A stretch of 20,682 nt of DNA from Aquiflexum sp041749095 (GCF_041749095.1 NZ_JBGTCA010000331.1:1-20682); one strand, 5' to 3'; shown: positions 8,229 to 16,516, counted from the stretch's first letter. Translations and numbers: made by a program. The notes: generated by a model not told the origin, from the letters alone.

Positions 8229-8351
8229 CCTCAGAATCTCAACAATCATTAAAAACCTCTATTTATCGTTAAATATTGTCAACAACCACAATAAAATTGG
8301 CTCGTTTAAACTTTAAATATTATTTTTCCAACATCATTTACTACCTCTACC

Positions 8352-11006
8352 ATGACCCTATTCGTTCGATTTTTCCTAGGAATTTCCATTTGTTTATCAA
8401 TATCAGCCATTTTTTCAGAAAGTTTTGCTCAAGGAATCAGGGGTAAAGTCACTACAAATAATGGTGAACCTTTGCCTTTTGCCTCCATCTATATCAGGAA
8501 TTTGGGTGATGGAGTACCGACCAACCAAAATGGGGAATATGAATTTAGATTGAAACCCGGCTACTATGATGTCCTGGCACAGTATCTTGGTTATGCATCT
8601 GTTCTGAAAACCGTGGAAGTTAAAGATGACTGGATCGTGTTGGATTTTGAAATGAGTGAACAGATTTATGCATTACAGGAGGTGGAAGTAAAAACAAAAC
8701 AGGAAGACCCTGCCTTGACCATTATGCGGAAAGCCATTTCCAAAGCCAAATACCATAGACTTCAGGTGCAGGAATATACGATGATGGTGTACTTGAAAGG
8801 TACTGGGGAATTGACCAATGCACCGTTTTTTTTGAAAAAGGAAATGGAAAAAGAAGGGGTGAAGTTAAATGAGGCCTATACTTCTGAGTCAGTCTCCCAA
8901 ATTACTTTCAGGCAACCCAATACGGTTGAAGAAAAAGTGATCAGCATCCGGACCAATGGGGACAACAACCAAACTTCGCCCGCTCCCTATATTGCTACCA
9001 GTTTTTACAGTGAAAAAATCAATGAGGCAATTTCCCCATTGGCCCCCTCGGCATTTATTTATTATAAATTCAAATATGAAGGGGCGTATGTGGAAAATGG
9101 CGTGATGATCAACCGGGTCAAAGTAACTCCAAGGTCAAGAGGTGAGCGGGTTTTTGAAGGTTATATATATATCATTGAGGACCTTTGGGCCATTCACAGC
9201 CTGGATTTGACCACTTCACTATTGGGGTTTCAGATTGGAGTCAAACAGCTTTATCAACCTGTGGCAGAGAATGTTTGGATGCCTTTTACCCACACCTATA
9301 CTTTTGGAGGTAAATTTTTTGGCTTTGCAGGAGAATTCCGATACCTGGCTTCCACCCGGGATTACAATATTACACTCAACCCCGATTTGATTGTGGAGAC
9401 AAAGATCATTGACGAAAAAGTTGATAAGATTCCTGATGACGTCAATACCTTCAGCAAGAGCCTTTCCAGTCTTGAACAGATGAGTCAGGCGGACAAGATG
9501 ACCAGAAAGGATTTCAGAAAGCTGGTCAATGAATATGAAAAGGAAGCCATGAAGGAAAGGGAAGAAGTAGAGGTCATTTCCAATAGAAAATACTCTGTGG
9601 ACAGTCTGGCCAAAAAAAGAGACCTGAGTTATTGGGACAGCATCAGACCGGTGAAATTGACTGATGCGGAAATTAAAGGATACAAAAGAGATGACAGTCT
9701 TGCCGTAGTGGAAGCTGCCAAAGAAAGTGAAGTGGACAGTATTGCCAAAAAAGCAAAAAGAGGATTCAAACCTTTGGAGGTGATCACAGGTGGCTCTTAT
9801 TCCTTTGGGAAAGGTAGGTCAGCAGGATTTGATTCCAATCTGACCAAGCTGTCTTTCAATACTGTGGAAGGCTTTAAATTCGGTTTATCAGGATTTTACA
9901 GAATAGTTCAAAACACCAAAATGGCCGATTCTGTGACCATGCACCGGAGAGTTTGGACGGTGCGTCCGGAATTCAGGTATGGTTTTGCCAGTCAGCAGGC
10001 TTATGGAACTCTGGACATCCGAAGGTCTGTCAACAAAGGCAGGCCCGGATATACTTATGGGCTGACGGGTGGAAAATATATTTTTCAGTTTAATGGTGAC
10101 AATCCCATTCAGGAACAGGTCAACATGGTGTATTCCCTGTTGCTGAGGCAGAATTACATGAAACTCTATGAACAACAATTCTTAAAGGCATTTTACAGCC
10201 ATAGGGTCAATGATGCATTTACTTACAGAACAAATGTAAATTATGCTTATCGAAGGGAGTTGGAAAACAATTCCGATGTAAGCCTTTGGAACAGACCTGA
10301 AAGGGTTTATACTCCAAATAGGCCTGAAAATATTGAAGCAGACCCATCGGCTTTTGAAAACCATCACGCCTTGATCTGGACTAACAATGTCGAATGGAGG
10401 CCTGGAATGAAATATTATATCAGAAACGGACGTAAAAACCCGATTTATGAATCCGCACCATTGGTCAATTTCCGGTATTCAAAAGCCTTTCCAGGGATGT
10501 TCAACAATGCGATGGCTTCTAAGTTTGATTTGGTGGAGGCAAGTGTGGAGCACTTTTTCAATTTTGGTGTCAGTGGCAAATGGGACTTTAACCTGACAGC
10601 AGGTGCATTCCTGAACAATGACCGGGTATATTTTATGGACTACAAACATTTTGGTGGTAACAGGACCATATTTGCCAATATGGGAGTGGCTTCTAATTAT
10701 AGGTTTTTGGATTATTATCAATACAGCACCCAAACCCAATATGTCAGTGCCATTGTCCATTATCAGTTCAGAAAGTTTCTGCTGACCCAGTTGCCCATGC
10801 TTCGGTTTTCCGGGGTCAGGGAGAACATCTTCTTCAACTACCTCAAAACAGAAAACTCACCCCACTATTGGGAATTGGGGTATTCCTTGGATAACCTTTT
10901 CAGGATATTCAGGGTCGAAATGGGTGCAGGCTTCGAAGGAGGCACCTTTCAGCGGGCAGGTATGAGGTTTGGGATTGCGAGCTTTATAAATATTAATTTT
11001 GATTGA
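8352..11006 (+). CDS. DUF5686 protein with N-terminal carboxypeptidase-regulatory-like domain
   Basis: An 884-residue protein exported by a signal peptide (hydrophobic residues about 4-24, probable cleavage after SFAQ). Residues 28-110 form a carboxypeptidase-regulatory-like domain (GIRGKVTTNNGEPLPFASIY, later YDVLAQYLGYASVLKTVEV). The DUF5686 region follows, starting near DPALTIMRKAISKAKYHRLQ and including the IYIIEDLWAIHSLDL strand pattern. A charged helical stretch (about 365-475, rich in K, E, D) separates this from a C-terminal region of alternating aromatic strands that looks like an outer-membrane barrel, ending GIASFININFD. The family is widespread in Bacteroidota and its function is not established. 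It is divergent from the TonB receptor unit and followed by a 633-base non-coding gap, so it is probably monocistronic. No lesion is seen. Confidence 0.88.
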   Translation: MTLFVRFFLGISICLSISAIFSESFAQGIRGKVTTNNGEPLPFASIYIRNLGDGVPTNQNGEYEFRLKPGYYDVLAQYLGYASVLKTVEVKDDWIVLDFEMSEQIYALQEVEVKTKQEDPALTIMRKAISKAKYHRLQVQEYTMMVYLKGTGELTNAPFFLKKEMEKEGVKLNEAYTSESVSQITFRQPNTVEEKVISIRTNGDNNQTSPAPYIATSFYSEKINEAISPLAPSAFIYYKFKYEGAYVENGVMINRVKVTPRSRGERVFEGYIYIIEDLWAIHSLDLTTSLLGFQIGVKQLYQPVAENVWMPFTHTYTFGGKFFGFAGEFRYLASTRDYNITLNPDLIVETKIIDEKVDKIPDDVNTFSKSLSSLEQMSQADKMTRKDFRKLVNEYEKEAMKEREEVEVISNRKYSVDSLAKKRDLSYWDSIRPVKLTDAEIKGYKRDDSLAVVEAAKESEVDSIAKKAKRGFKPLEVITGGSYSFGKGRSAGFDSNLTKLSFNTVEGFKFGLSGFYRIVQNTKMADSVTMHRRVWTVRPEFRYGFASQQAYGTLDIRRSVNKGRPGYTYGLTGGKYIFQFNGDNPIQEQVNMVYSLLLRQNYMKLYEQQFLKAFYSHRVNDAFTYRTNVNYAYRRELENNSDVSLWNRPERVYTPNRPENIEADPSAFENHHALIWTNNVEWRPGMKYYIRNGRKNPIYESAPLVNFRYSKAFPGMFNNAMASKFDLVEASVEHFFNFGVSGKWDFNLTAGAFLNNDRVYFMDYKHFGGNRTIFANMGVASNYRFLDYYQYSTQTQYVSAIVHYQFRKFLLTQLPMLRFSGVRENIFFNYLKTENSPHYWELGYSLDNLFRIFRVEMGAGFEGGTFQRAGMRFGIASFININFD

Positions 11007-11081
11007 AGGGAGGGAGGGGTGTGAATGTTTTCTGCAGCGTTAGGTGAATTTTAGTTGATGAAATTGTCGAGTTGTACCACA

Positions 11082-11275
11082 TTGTCATTTCGACGAAAGG
11101 AGAAATCTAAAAGGTAGGATTTCTAAATCCCTCATTTATTGGAGATAACAAGACAAATTTTGTTCTCCTCGTGATTCCTTTCGTGGATATAAAAGATGCA
11201 ATCTATACACCTAGCGTCTAAATTAAACTTCGCCCAAAAGGGGCAATTAGACTTCTCCTGACGTCGAAGTGACAA
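11082..11275. repeat. 194-base element bounded by 27-base imperfect inverted repeats (REP/MITE-like)
   Basis: The left arm 11082-11108 begins TTGTCATTTCGACG and the right arm 11249-11275 ends CGTCGAAGTGACAA. Aligned as inverted copies they agree at 23 of 27 positions. Inside are further hairpins: GGAGA-T-AACAA near 11143 pairs with TTGTTCTCC near 11168, and TCCTTTCGTGG near 11175 is a second inverted match to the left arm. No ORF is present. The pattern fits a non-coding palindromic element; I see no clear target-site duplication. It lies in the gene-free stretch 11007-11639, which otherwise holds the ACTG heptamer tract and the gldA leader hairpins. Confidence 0.7.
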
Positions 11276-11339
11276 GGCAAAGTTTGATAGTAATCTTAAA
11301 CACTAATTTTAGGACAAGCCTCCAAAAGGTCATTTCCAC

Positions 11340-11437
11340 ACTGCCCACTGTTACTGAAAACTGCCTACTGACCACTGTTTCACCCTGGCTCCTGAACACT
11401 GCCCACTGATCACTGACATACTGCCCACTGCCTACTG
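11340..11437 (+). repeat. Degenerate 7-base tandem repeat, locus D (ACTGCCY-type units)
   Basis: ACTG occurs at 11340, 11347, 11353, 11360, 11367 and 11374, then after a diverged gap at 11398, 11405, 11412, 11420, 11427 and 11434. The spacing is 7 bases with occasional 6 or 8. The three variable bases are most often CCC or CCT. It differs in sequence from loci A-C but shares the unit length. Confidence 0.8.
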
Positions 11438-11514
11438 GCACACTTCAGAACTTCAAGATTTTGAAAATACCACAAACCCCTCTATATTAGCAGGCAGTAA
11501 GGTTTAATATTTCA

Positions 11515-11574
11515 AAAGATTTAACAGTCAATGGCTGTTTCATCTTTCCACGGGGCTTCTTTGAAGCCTTTTTT
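11515..11574 (+). promoter_or_regulatory. Two-hairpin structured RNA ending in an intrinsic terminator, just upstream of gldA
   Basis: First hairpin: AAAGAT (11515-11520) and AACAG (11523-11527) pair with CTGTT (11535-11539) and ATCTTT (11542-11547), with a 2x2 internal loop and a 7-base apical loop. Second hairpin: GGCTTC (11554-11559), loop TTT, GAAGCC (11563-11568), followed immediately by six T, the form of a rho-independent terminator. It ends 65 bases before the gldA ATG on the same strand. It may be a transcription attenuator in the gldAFG leader, the 3' end of a small RNA, or a late terminator for the DUF5686 gene 550 bases upstream. I do not recognise a known riboswitch. Confidence 0.6.
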
Positions 11575-11639
11575 GATTTTTATGCTTTTTTTAGCCAAAC
11601 CATTCCTTAATTTAGCCACCCAAATTCCTACAGTTCAAC

Positions 11640-12548
11640 ATGTCCCTTCAAATCAATTCACTTACAAAAACCTACGGTCAGCAGAAGGCGTTGGATGAGG
11701 TTTCTTTTGTAGCTGAAAAGGGAGAAGTCTTGGGTTTTTTGGGACCAAATGGTGCCGGAAAATCCACCACGATGAAGGTTGCGACGGGATTTATTTTACC
11801 TGATTCCGGCGATGTGTTTGTCAATGGGATTTCGGTATTGGATAACCCAAAAGCGGTCAGCAAAATGATCGGATACCTACCCGAACATAATCCATTGTAC
11901 CTGGATATGTATATCAGGGAGTTTTTGGATTTTATTGGGGGTCTTTATGGAATGAAGGGTCAAGTTCTGAAAACTAGAATAGAAGAACTGATCTCCCTCT
12001 GTGGCCTTGAATTGGAAGCGAATAAAAAAATCCATCAACTCTCAAAAGGCTATCGGCAAAGGGTAGGATTGGCCAAAGCACTGATCCATGACCCGGAGGT
12101 GATCATTTTGGACGAACCTACCACCGGACTGGATCCCAACCAATTGGCAGAAATCAGAAAATTGATAAAAAATATCTCCGTCAACAAAACGTTGGTTTTG
12201 AGTACCCATATCATGCAAGAGGTGGAGGCGATCTGTGACAAAGTTGTCATTATCAATAGGGGGAAAATTGTCGCCTCAGACCTATTGCAAAATCTCAAGT
12301 CAGTTGGAGGTAAAAACATTCTGTTAGTAGAGACGGAAGAACCCTTGGACTTGGAATGGTTTGCCCATTTGGGTGAAGTTTCTTTTGTCCAAAACAAAAA
12401 GCATGCAATCAGTTTGAACGTGGTGGATGCCGTGTCTGCCCGAAAAGAGCTGCTTCAAATAATACAGCAAAAGTCTCTGACTTTGGTAAGTATCCAGCAG
12501 CAGGAAAAAAATCTGGAATCTATTTTTCATCAAATCACCCAAAATTGA
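11640..12548 (+). CDS. gldA: Gliding-associated ABC transporter ATP-binding subunit GldA
   Basis: A 302-residue ABC ATPase. Walker A is GPNGAGKST (residues 35-43), the signature motif is LSKGYRQRV (134-142), Walker B is VIILDE (154-159), and the switch histidine is in STHIMQEVEA (H190). The C-terminal 80 residues form the accessory region seen in ABC-2-type exporter ATPases. Identification as GldA rests on the neighbours: a GldF-type permease and a GldG-type protein follow directly. In Flavobacterium johnsoniae, GldA, GldF and GldG form an ABC complex needed for gliding; many non-gliding Bacteroidota also carry the genes. The stop TGA at 12546-12548 overlaps the ATG of the next gene by one base. 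A two-hairpin leader precedes the gene. Confidence 0.93.
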   Translation: MSLQINSLTKTYGQQKALDEVSFVAEKGEVLGFLGPNGAGKSTTMKVATGFILPDSGDVFVNGISVLDNPKAVSKMIGYLPEHNPLYLDMYIREFLDFIGGLYGMKGQVLKTRIEELISLCGLELEANKKIHQLSKGYRQRVGLAKALIHDPEVIILDEPTTGLDPNQLAEIRKLIKNISVNKTLVLSTHIMQEVEAICDKVVIINRGKIVASDLLQNLKSVGGKNILLVETEEPLDLEWFAHLGEVSFVQNKKHAISLNVVDAVSARKELLQIIQQKSLTLVSIQQQEKNLESIFHQITQN

Positions 12549-13270
12549 TGCGAGCACTGTATTGGAAAGAAGTAAATGCTTTCTTCAGCAATGTCAGCGG
12601 ATACCTGATCTTGGGCGTATTTCTTGTTTCCCTTGGCCTGATAGTTTGGGTTTTTCCGGATACAGCCGTAATGGAATATGGTTTTGCTGATTTGGAACCG
12701 CTTTTCGTGTACACACCATTTGTATTTACTTTTCTGATCCCTGCCATTACCATGAAGATGATAGCGGAGGAAAAGAAAACAGGAACTTGGGAATTATTGA
12801 TGACCTCACCTTTGGGAATCCGAAAAATCATATTGGCCAAGTATTTCGCTTCATTGACTTTGATCTTTGTGGCATTGATCCCGACTTTGGTTTACTATTA
12901 TTCGGTAGTGCAATTAGGAGACCCTGTCGGGAATATTGACCATGCCGGCTTTTTTGGTTCTTGGATAGGGCTGTTGTTTATTGGGGCTGTCTTTGCGTCC
13001 ATAGGAATTTTCAGCAGTGCCCTGACATCACATCAGATAGTCGCATTTATATGGGGTATTTTCATTTCATTTTTACTGTATTTTGGTTTGACCGCTTTGG
13101 TGCAATTGCAGGTGATGAGCCCATTTGCTTTGTTTTTGGAGGAAATGAGTTTGAGTTATCATTACCAAAGTCTGAGTAGGGGAGTGATAGAAGCCCGAAA
13201 TGTGGCGTACTTTCTTACAGTGATTATCTTGATGTTGGGCTTAACGGGAATTTTGATCAGAAGGAGATGA
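12548..13270 (+). CDS. gldF: Gliding-associated ABC transporter permease GldF
   Basis: A 240-residue ABC-2-type permease with about six hydrophobic helices. MRALYWKEVNAFFSNVSGYL at the start, FLIPAITMKMIAEEKKTGT and WELLMTSPLGIRKIILAKY are the cytoplasmic coupling features of this permease type. It partners GldA in the inner membrane. I place the start at ATG 12548 (TGATG overlap with the gldA stop) rather than at the TTG one codon upstream. Its stop overlaps gldG by four bases (ATGA, 13267-13270). The substrate of the complex is unknown. Confidence 0.93.
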   Translation: MRALYWKEVNAFFSNVSGYLILGVFLVSLGLIVWVFPDTAVMEYGFADLEPLFVYTPFVFTFLIPAITMKMIAEEKKTGTWELLMTSPLGIRKIILAKYFASLTLIFVALIPTLVYYYSVVQLGDPVGNIDHAGFFGSWIGLLFIGAVFASIGIFSSALTSHQIVAFIWGIFISFLLYFGLTALVQLQVMSPFALFLEEMSLSYHYQSLSRGVIEARNVAYFLTVIILMLGLTGILIRRR

Positions 13271-14949
13271 GCAAAGGTTCCAATATATCGCTTTTCAGGA
13301 GTTACGGAATTCCCGTTGGAATACTTATTCTCATTTGGGTTTTTGTCGCGCTGTTTCCGTTTAGGATTGACCTGACAGAAGATAAAAGATATTCCCTCCA
13401 TCCTGCTACCATTGCCTTGTTGGAATCCATTGAAGAACCTTTGGAAGTGGAAATCTTATTGACCGGTGATCTTCCCGGTGGGATGAGAAGGCTTCAAAGA
13501 TCGATAGAAGAAACAGTCAAAACATTTGATGCATACAGTGCCAAAAAAATCACCTTCTATTATGAAGACCCTATGATTCTACCTGCTGACATCAGGGAGG
13601 ACTACATCGTTGATTTGGCAGGATATGGAATCAATCCTACCACCTTGTACATATCCGAAGCAGGAGGTCAAAAAAGCAAGTTGATTTTTCCGGGTGTTGT
13701 GGTAAGAAATGAGGAATTTGAAACAGGGGCTTTGTTGCTGAAAGGAGAAAAGGAATTGGGACCCGATCAAATATTAAATCAATCTATTGAAAACCTGGAA
13801 TTTGAACTGGCCCAGGCAATCCGTAAGCTCATCAGAAAACAGCAATATGCTATAGGAATGATTGTAGGCAAAGTCGAATTGGAGACTGATGATGGTTTTG
13901 GAATTGTAGAGGCTTTGTCAGAGGACTTTGAGGTGTATAAAGTTCCTTTGGAACAGGCAAAAAAAGTGGAGGATTTGCTCCCTTTTGATGTGCTGATTAT
14001 TGCAGGGCCAAAAGAAATTTATTCTGACAAGGAAATCTTTCTGATTGACCAATACCTAATGAGTGGCGGTAATTTAATATTCTTGGTTGATGCCTTGGCT
14101 TTTGATATGGATCAGGCCGGGGGAGAAGGGACGGTGGCCATGCCTTTTGAAAACGGATTGGATCAATTGCTTTTCAGATATGGGATTAGGGTCAACAAAG
14201 ACCTGATCCAGGACATGAATTTTGGATACCATCCGGTAATGGGCGGAAATTTCGGCGACCAACAGCAACTGATTTCTTTGCCCTGGCCCTTTTATGTGTC
14301 TGCCGGAAGGATGGCCAATCACCCCATTACCAAAGGCCTCGATCAGGTAATGTTCCGTTTTGCCAGCAGTTTAGATACTGTAAAGGCAGATGGCGTGAAA
14401 AAAACACCCTTGATTTTCGGATCTGATTTCAGCAGGAAGCTTGCCGCACCTGTGAGGATTGCTTTTGAGGACATGTCAGATGGGCCGGATTTGGATCAAT
14501 TTACCATCAATAACCTTCCATTGATCTATTTATTGGAAGGCGAGTTCACTTCTTTGTATAAAAACAGGTTTTTGCCGGAAGGAACGGATAAAGGAAAATT
14601 CCTGGAATCAGGAAAGGGGAAAGTTCTCGTTTCAGGATCCGGAGAACTCTTTACGAGTTTGTTTTCAGTTGTAGATGGTCAGCCTTTGCCTTTAGGTCAG
14701 GATCCATTTACGGAAGTCACCTATGCCAACAGACAGCTTTTACAGAACAGCATTAATTTTCTGACCGACCCAGATGGGATCATTGCCACAAGAACCAAAC
14801 AATTCCAGATCAGACCTTTGAACAAATCGAAGGTGCAGAACGAAAAAACCAAGTGGCAGTTGATCAATGTGCTGTCACCTGTAGTGTTTTTTCTGTTTCT
14901 TGGGTTGGTGTGGATAGGGTTCAAAAGGGCAAGATTTTCTAAAAAGTAA
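13267..14949 (+). CDS. gldG: Gliding-associated ABC transporter substrate-binding protein GldG
   Basis: A 560-residue protein anchored by an N-terminal transmembrane helix (about 13-31) and a C-terminal one (about 537-555), with the bulk predicted in the periplasm. Typical features are FRIDLTEDKRYSLHPATIAL just after the first helix, the thioredoxin-like region VEILLTGDLPGGMRRLQRSI, and the GIFT-type region with DVLIIAGPKEIYSDKEIFLI and YLMSGGNLIFLVDA. This is the membrane-bound periplasmic component of the GldAFG ABC complex. Length is normal and no lesion is visible. After the TAA stop there are 182 bases before dnaN without a GC-rich terminator, so read-through into dnaN is possible. Confidence 0.93.
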   Translation: MSKGSNISLFRSYGIPVGILILIWVFVALFPFRIDLTEDKRYSLHPATIALLESIEEPLEVEILLTGDLPGGMRRLQRSIEETVKTFDAYSAKKITFYYEDPMILPADIREDYIVDLAGYGINPTTLYISEAGGQKSKLIFPGVVVRNEEFETGALLLKGEKELGPDQILNQSIENLEFELAQAIRKLIRKQQYAIGMIVGKVELETDDGFGIVEALSEDFEVYKVPLEQAKKVEDLLPFDVLIIAGPKEIYSDKEIFLIDQYLMSGGNLIFLVDALAFDMDQAGGEGTVAMPFENGLDQLLFRYGIRVNKDLIQDMNFGYHPVMGGNFGDQQQLISLPWPFYVSAGRMANHPITKGLDQVMFRFASSLDTVKADGVKKTPLIFGSDFSRKLAAPVRIAFEDMSDGPDLDQFTINNLPLIYLLEGEFTSLYKNRFLPEGTDKGKFLESGKGKVLVSGSGELFTSLFSVVDGQPLPLGQDPFTEVTYANRQLLQNSINFLTDPDGIIATRTKQFQIRPLNKSKVQNEKTKWQLINVLSPVVFFLFLGLVWIGFKRARFSKK

Positions 14950-15048
14950 GGAGGCTATTCATATTTTTCCTTAAAACTGAACGGGAAATTTTCTGAAAAC
15001 AATAGCTGAAATCCCCTAATGCAACAGAAGTATTAAAAAAGAGGTTTT

Positions 15049-15080
15049 TTTGCATGTCAAAGGCATGATTTATAATTTTA
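15049..15080 (+). promoter_or_regulatory. Candidate Bacteroidota-type promoter for dnaN
   Basis: TTTG at 15049-15052 and TAATTTTA at 15073-15080, 20 bases apart, match the Bacteroidota primary sigma consensus TTTG / TAnnTTTG with one mismatch. The predicted start of transcription near 15087 leaves a leader of about 45 bases before the dnaN ATG. Confidence 0.4.
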
Positions 15081-15131
15081 TTTATAAATTTACCCTGTTC
15101 AAATTCAATCGAAAAAATAAGCACGCTATAT

Positions 15132-16256
15132 ATGAAATTTATTGTTTCTTCTTCTGCTCTTTTAAAGCAGCTTTCAACGATCAACGGTGTAGTCACCACC
15201 AATCCTGTAGTTCCTATTTTGGAAAACTTCCTTTTTGAGATCAAAGACGGAAAGCTCACCATTACTGCTTCCGATTTGCAGACTTCAATGATTACTGAAA
15301 TTGATGTAGAAGCCAAAGAAGACGGAAATATCGCAGTACCTGCCAAGATCCTTATTGAAACATTAAAGAACCTTCCTGAGCAACCTGTTACTTTCAGCAT
15401 TGACCCTGATACCTACAGCATTGAGATCAGCTCTGATAATGGCAGGTATAAATTGGCAGGTGAAAATGCCACTGATTTTCCAAAGATCCCTACCGTAAGC
15501 AATGCCACTATAGTGGACATGTCCACGGAGATATTGAGCAAAGCTATTTCCAATACCATTTTTGCTACTAGCAATGATGAGTTGAGACCTGCTATGACCG
15601 GTGTTTATATCAACCTCAGCAGCACCAATACGACTTTTGTAGCGACTGACGGCCATAGATTGATCAGGTACAGGAGGGTAGATGTAGCTTCCCAGGATGA
15701 TGCGAGCATTATTATTCCCAGAAAAGCACTTAACTTATTGAAATCAACTTTGCCATCTGAAAATGAACCGGTAGCAGTGGAATTCAACAGTTCCAATGCC
15801 TATTTCAAATTCAACAGTATCAAAATGATCTGCAGATTGATCGATGAGCGTTTCCCGGATTATGAAAATGTGATCCCTGTGGACAATCCCAACCATATGA
15901 CGATTGACAGGTTGGAGTTTTTGGGTTCCTTGAGAAGGATTGCCATCTACGCCAATAAGACAACCCATCAGGTAAGGTTGAAATTGACCGGAAGTGAATT
16001 GCAGATTTCTGCTGAGGATCTTGACTTCTCCAATGAAGCGAATGAAAGATTGTCATGTGACCATGATGGAGAGGATATTGAGATCGGATTCAATGCCAAG
16101 TTCCTGGTGGAAATGTTGGCCAACCTTTCTTCAAAAGAAGTGACCCTACAGTTCAGCGCCCCTAACCGTGCCGGTTTGATTGTTCCATCTGATAAATCTG
16201 AAAATGAGGATATTTTGATGTTGGTGATGCCGGTGATGTTGAATAATTATGTGTGA
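15132..16256 (+). CDS. dnaN: DNA polymerase III beta subunit (sliding clamp)
   Basis: A 374-residue sliding clamp, the ring that tethers the replicative polymerase to DNA. MKFIVSSSALLKQLSTINGV, NPVVPILENFLFEIKDGKLT, TGVYINLSSTNTTFVATDGH and HRLIRYRR are the conserved blocks of the clamp domains, and the C-terminal tail MLVMPVMLNNYV matches the usual MPMR-type ending in modified form. Length equals the family norm and the ATG gives the expected N-terminus. It follows gldAFG on the same strand with its own candidate promoter. A 7-base repeat tract begins at the first base after its TGA and a terminator hairpin follows at 16360. Confidence 0.97.
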   Translation: MKFIVSSSALLKQLSTINGVVTTNPVVPILENFLFEIKDGKLTITASDLQTSMITEIDVEAKEDGNIAVPAKILIETLKNLPEQPVTFSIDPDTYSIEISSDNGRYKLAGENATDFPKIPTVSNATIVDMSTEILSKAISNTIFATSNDELRPAMTGVYINLSSTNTTFVATDGHRLIRYRRVDVASQDDASIIIPRKALNLLKSTLPSENEPVAVEFNSSNAYFKFNSIKMICRLIDERFPDYENVIPVDNPNHMTIDRLEFLGSLRRIAIYANKTTHQVRLKLTGSELQISAEDLDFSNEANERLSCDHDGEDIEIGFNAKFLVEMLANLSSKEVTLQFSAPNRAGLIVPSDKSENEDILMLVMPVMLNNYV

Positions 16257-16326
16257 AAGATTTGAGATGTGAGAAGTGAGATGTGAGATTGGAGACGCAA
16301 GACTCAAGTCGCAAGACGCAAGACCT
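16257..16326 (+). repeat. Degenerate 7-base tandem repeat, locus C (ten RAGAYGY-type units)
   Basis: Ten consecutive 7-base units start at 16257 and every 7 bases to 16320, each beginning AAGA, GAGA or (once) AAGT; examples are GAGATGT (twice), GAGACGC, AAGACGC and AAGACCT. The first unit starts directly after the dnaN stop codon. It is the same family and strand sense as locus A. Confidence 0.82.
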
Positions 16327-16339
16327 GCCGTTCGGCAGG
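16324..16339. repeat. Perfect 16-base GC-rich hairpin at the end of repeat locus C
   Basis: CCTGCC (16324-16329), loop GTTC, GGCAGG (16334-16339). It overlaps the last heptamer unit and has no T-run after it, so it is a hairpin rather than an intrinsic terminator. Confidence 0.55.
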
Positions 16340-16359
16340 CAGGCATAAGAAAAATGAAG

Positions 16360-16386
16360 AGTCCTCGATTTTGGGGACTTTTTTTT
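16360..16386 (+). terminator. Rho-independent terminator downstream of dnaN
   Basis: AGTCCTC (16360-16366), loop GATTTT, GGGGACT (16373-16379) form a 7-base-pair stem with one T-G pair, followed by eight T from the end of the stem to 16386. It lies about 100 bases after the dnaN stop, beyond the repeat tract. Confidence 0.8.
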
Positions 16387-16390
16387 ATGA

Positions 16391-16516
16391 ATCTGTTGGC
16401 TTCAGGGCTCCCAGGAACAAGTGCTTGATGAGTTACCTGATCTGCAATTGGAAGATATTGAAGCTTCTTTGAAATATGCTAGCAGCAAACTTAACCATCC
16501 AATCATTGCTGTATGA
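16391..16516 (+). pseudogene. C-terminal fragment of a DUF433-family antitoxin
   Basis: The frame from 16391 to TGA at 16514-16516 reads ICWLQGSQEQVLDELPDLQL and continues EDIEASLKYASSKLNHPIIAV. This matches the second half of DUF433 proteins (WLA.G....EIL.D.P.L...DI.A.L.YA). There is no start codon and the conserved N-terminal half is missing; an in-frame stop lies at 16388-16390, right at the dnaN terminator. DUF433 proteins typically act as antitoxin partners of DUF5615 PIN-like toxins, and the next fragment is exactly such a protein joined by an ATGA overlap. Confidence 0.72.

Noticed and set aside
11007..11639. Possible small genes in the gap before gldA, including an open frame at 11247-11441 on the minus strand
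   Set aside because: The frame translates the heptamer tract and the palindromic element; there is no sensible protein pattern.
15038..15051. AAAAAA-GAGG-TTTTTT as a terminator between gldG and dnaN
   Set aside because: The stem is only A-T pairs with no GC core, so it is unlikely to terminate; part of it overlaps the candidate dnaN promoter.
16257..16339. CRISPR-like array after dnaN
   Set aside because: The 7-base units are directly adjacent and degenerate; there are no long identical repeats separated by unique spacers and no cas genes.
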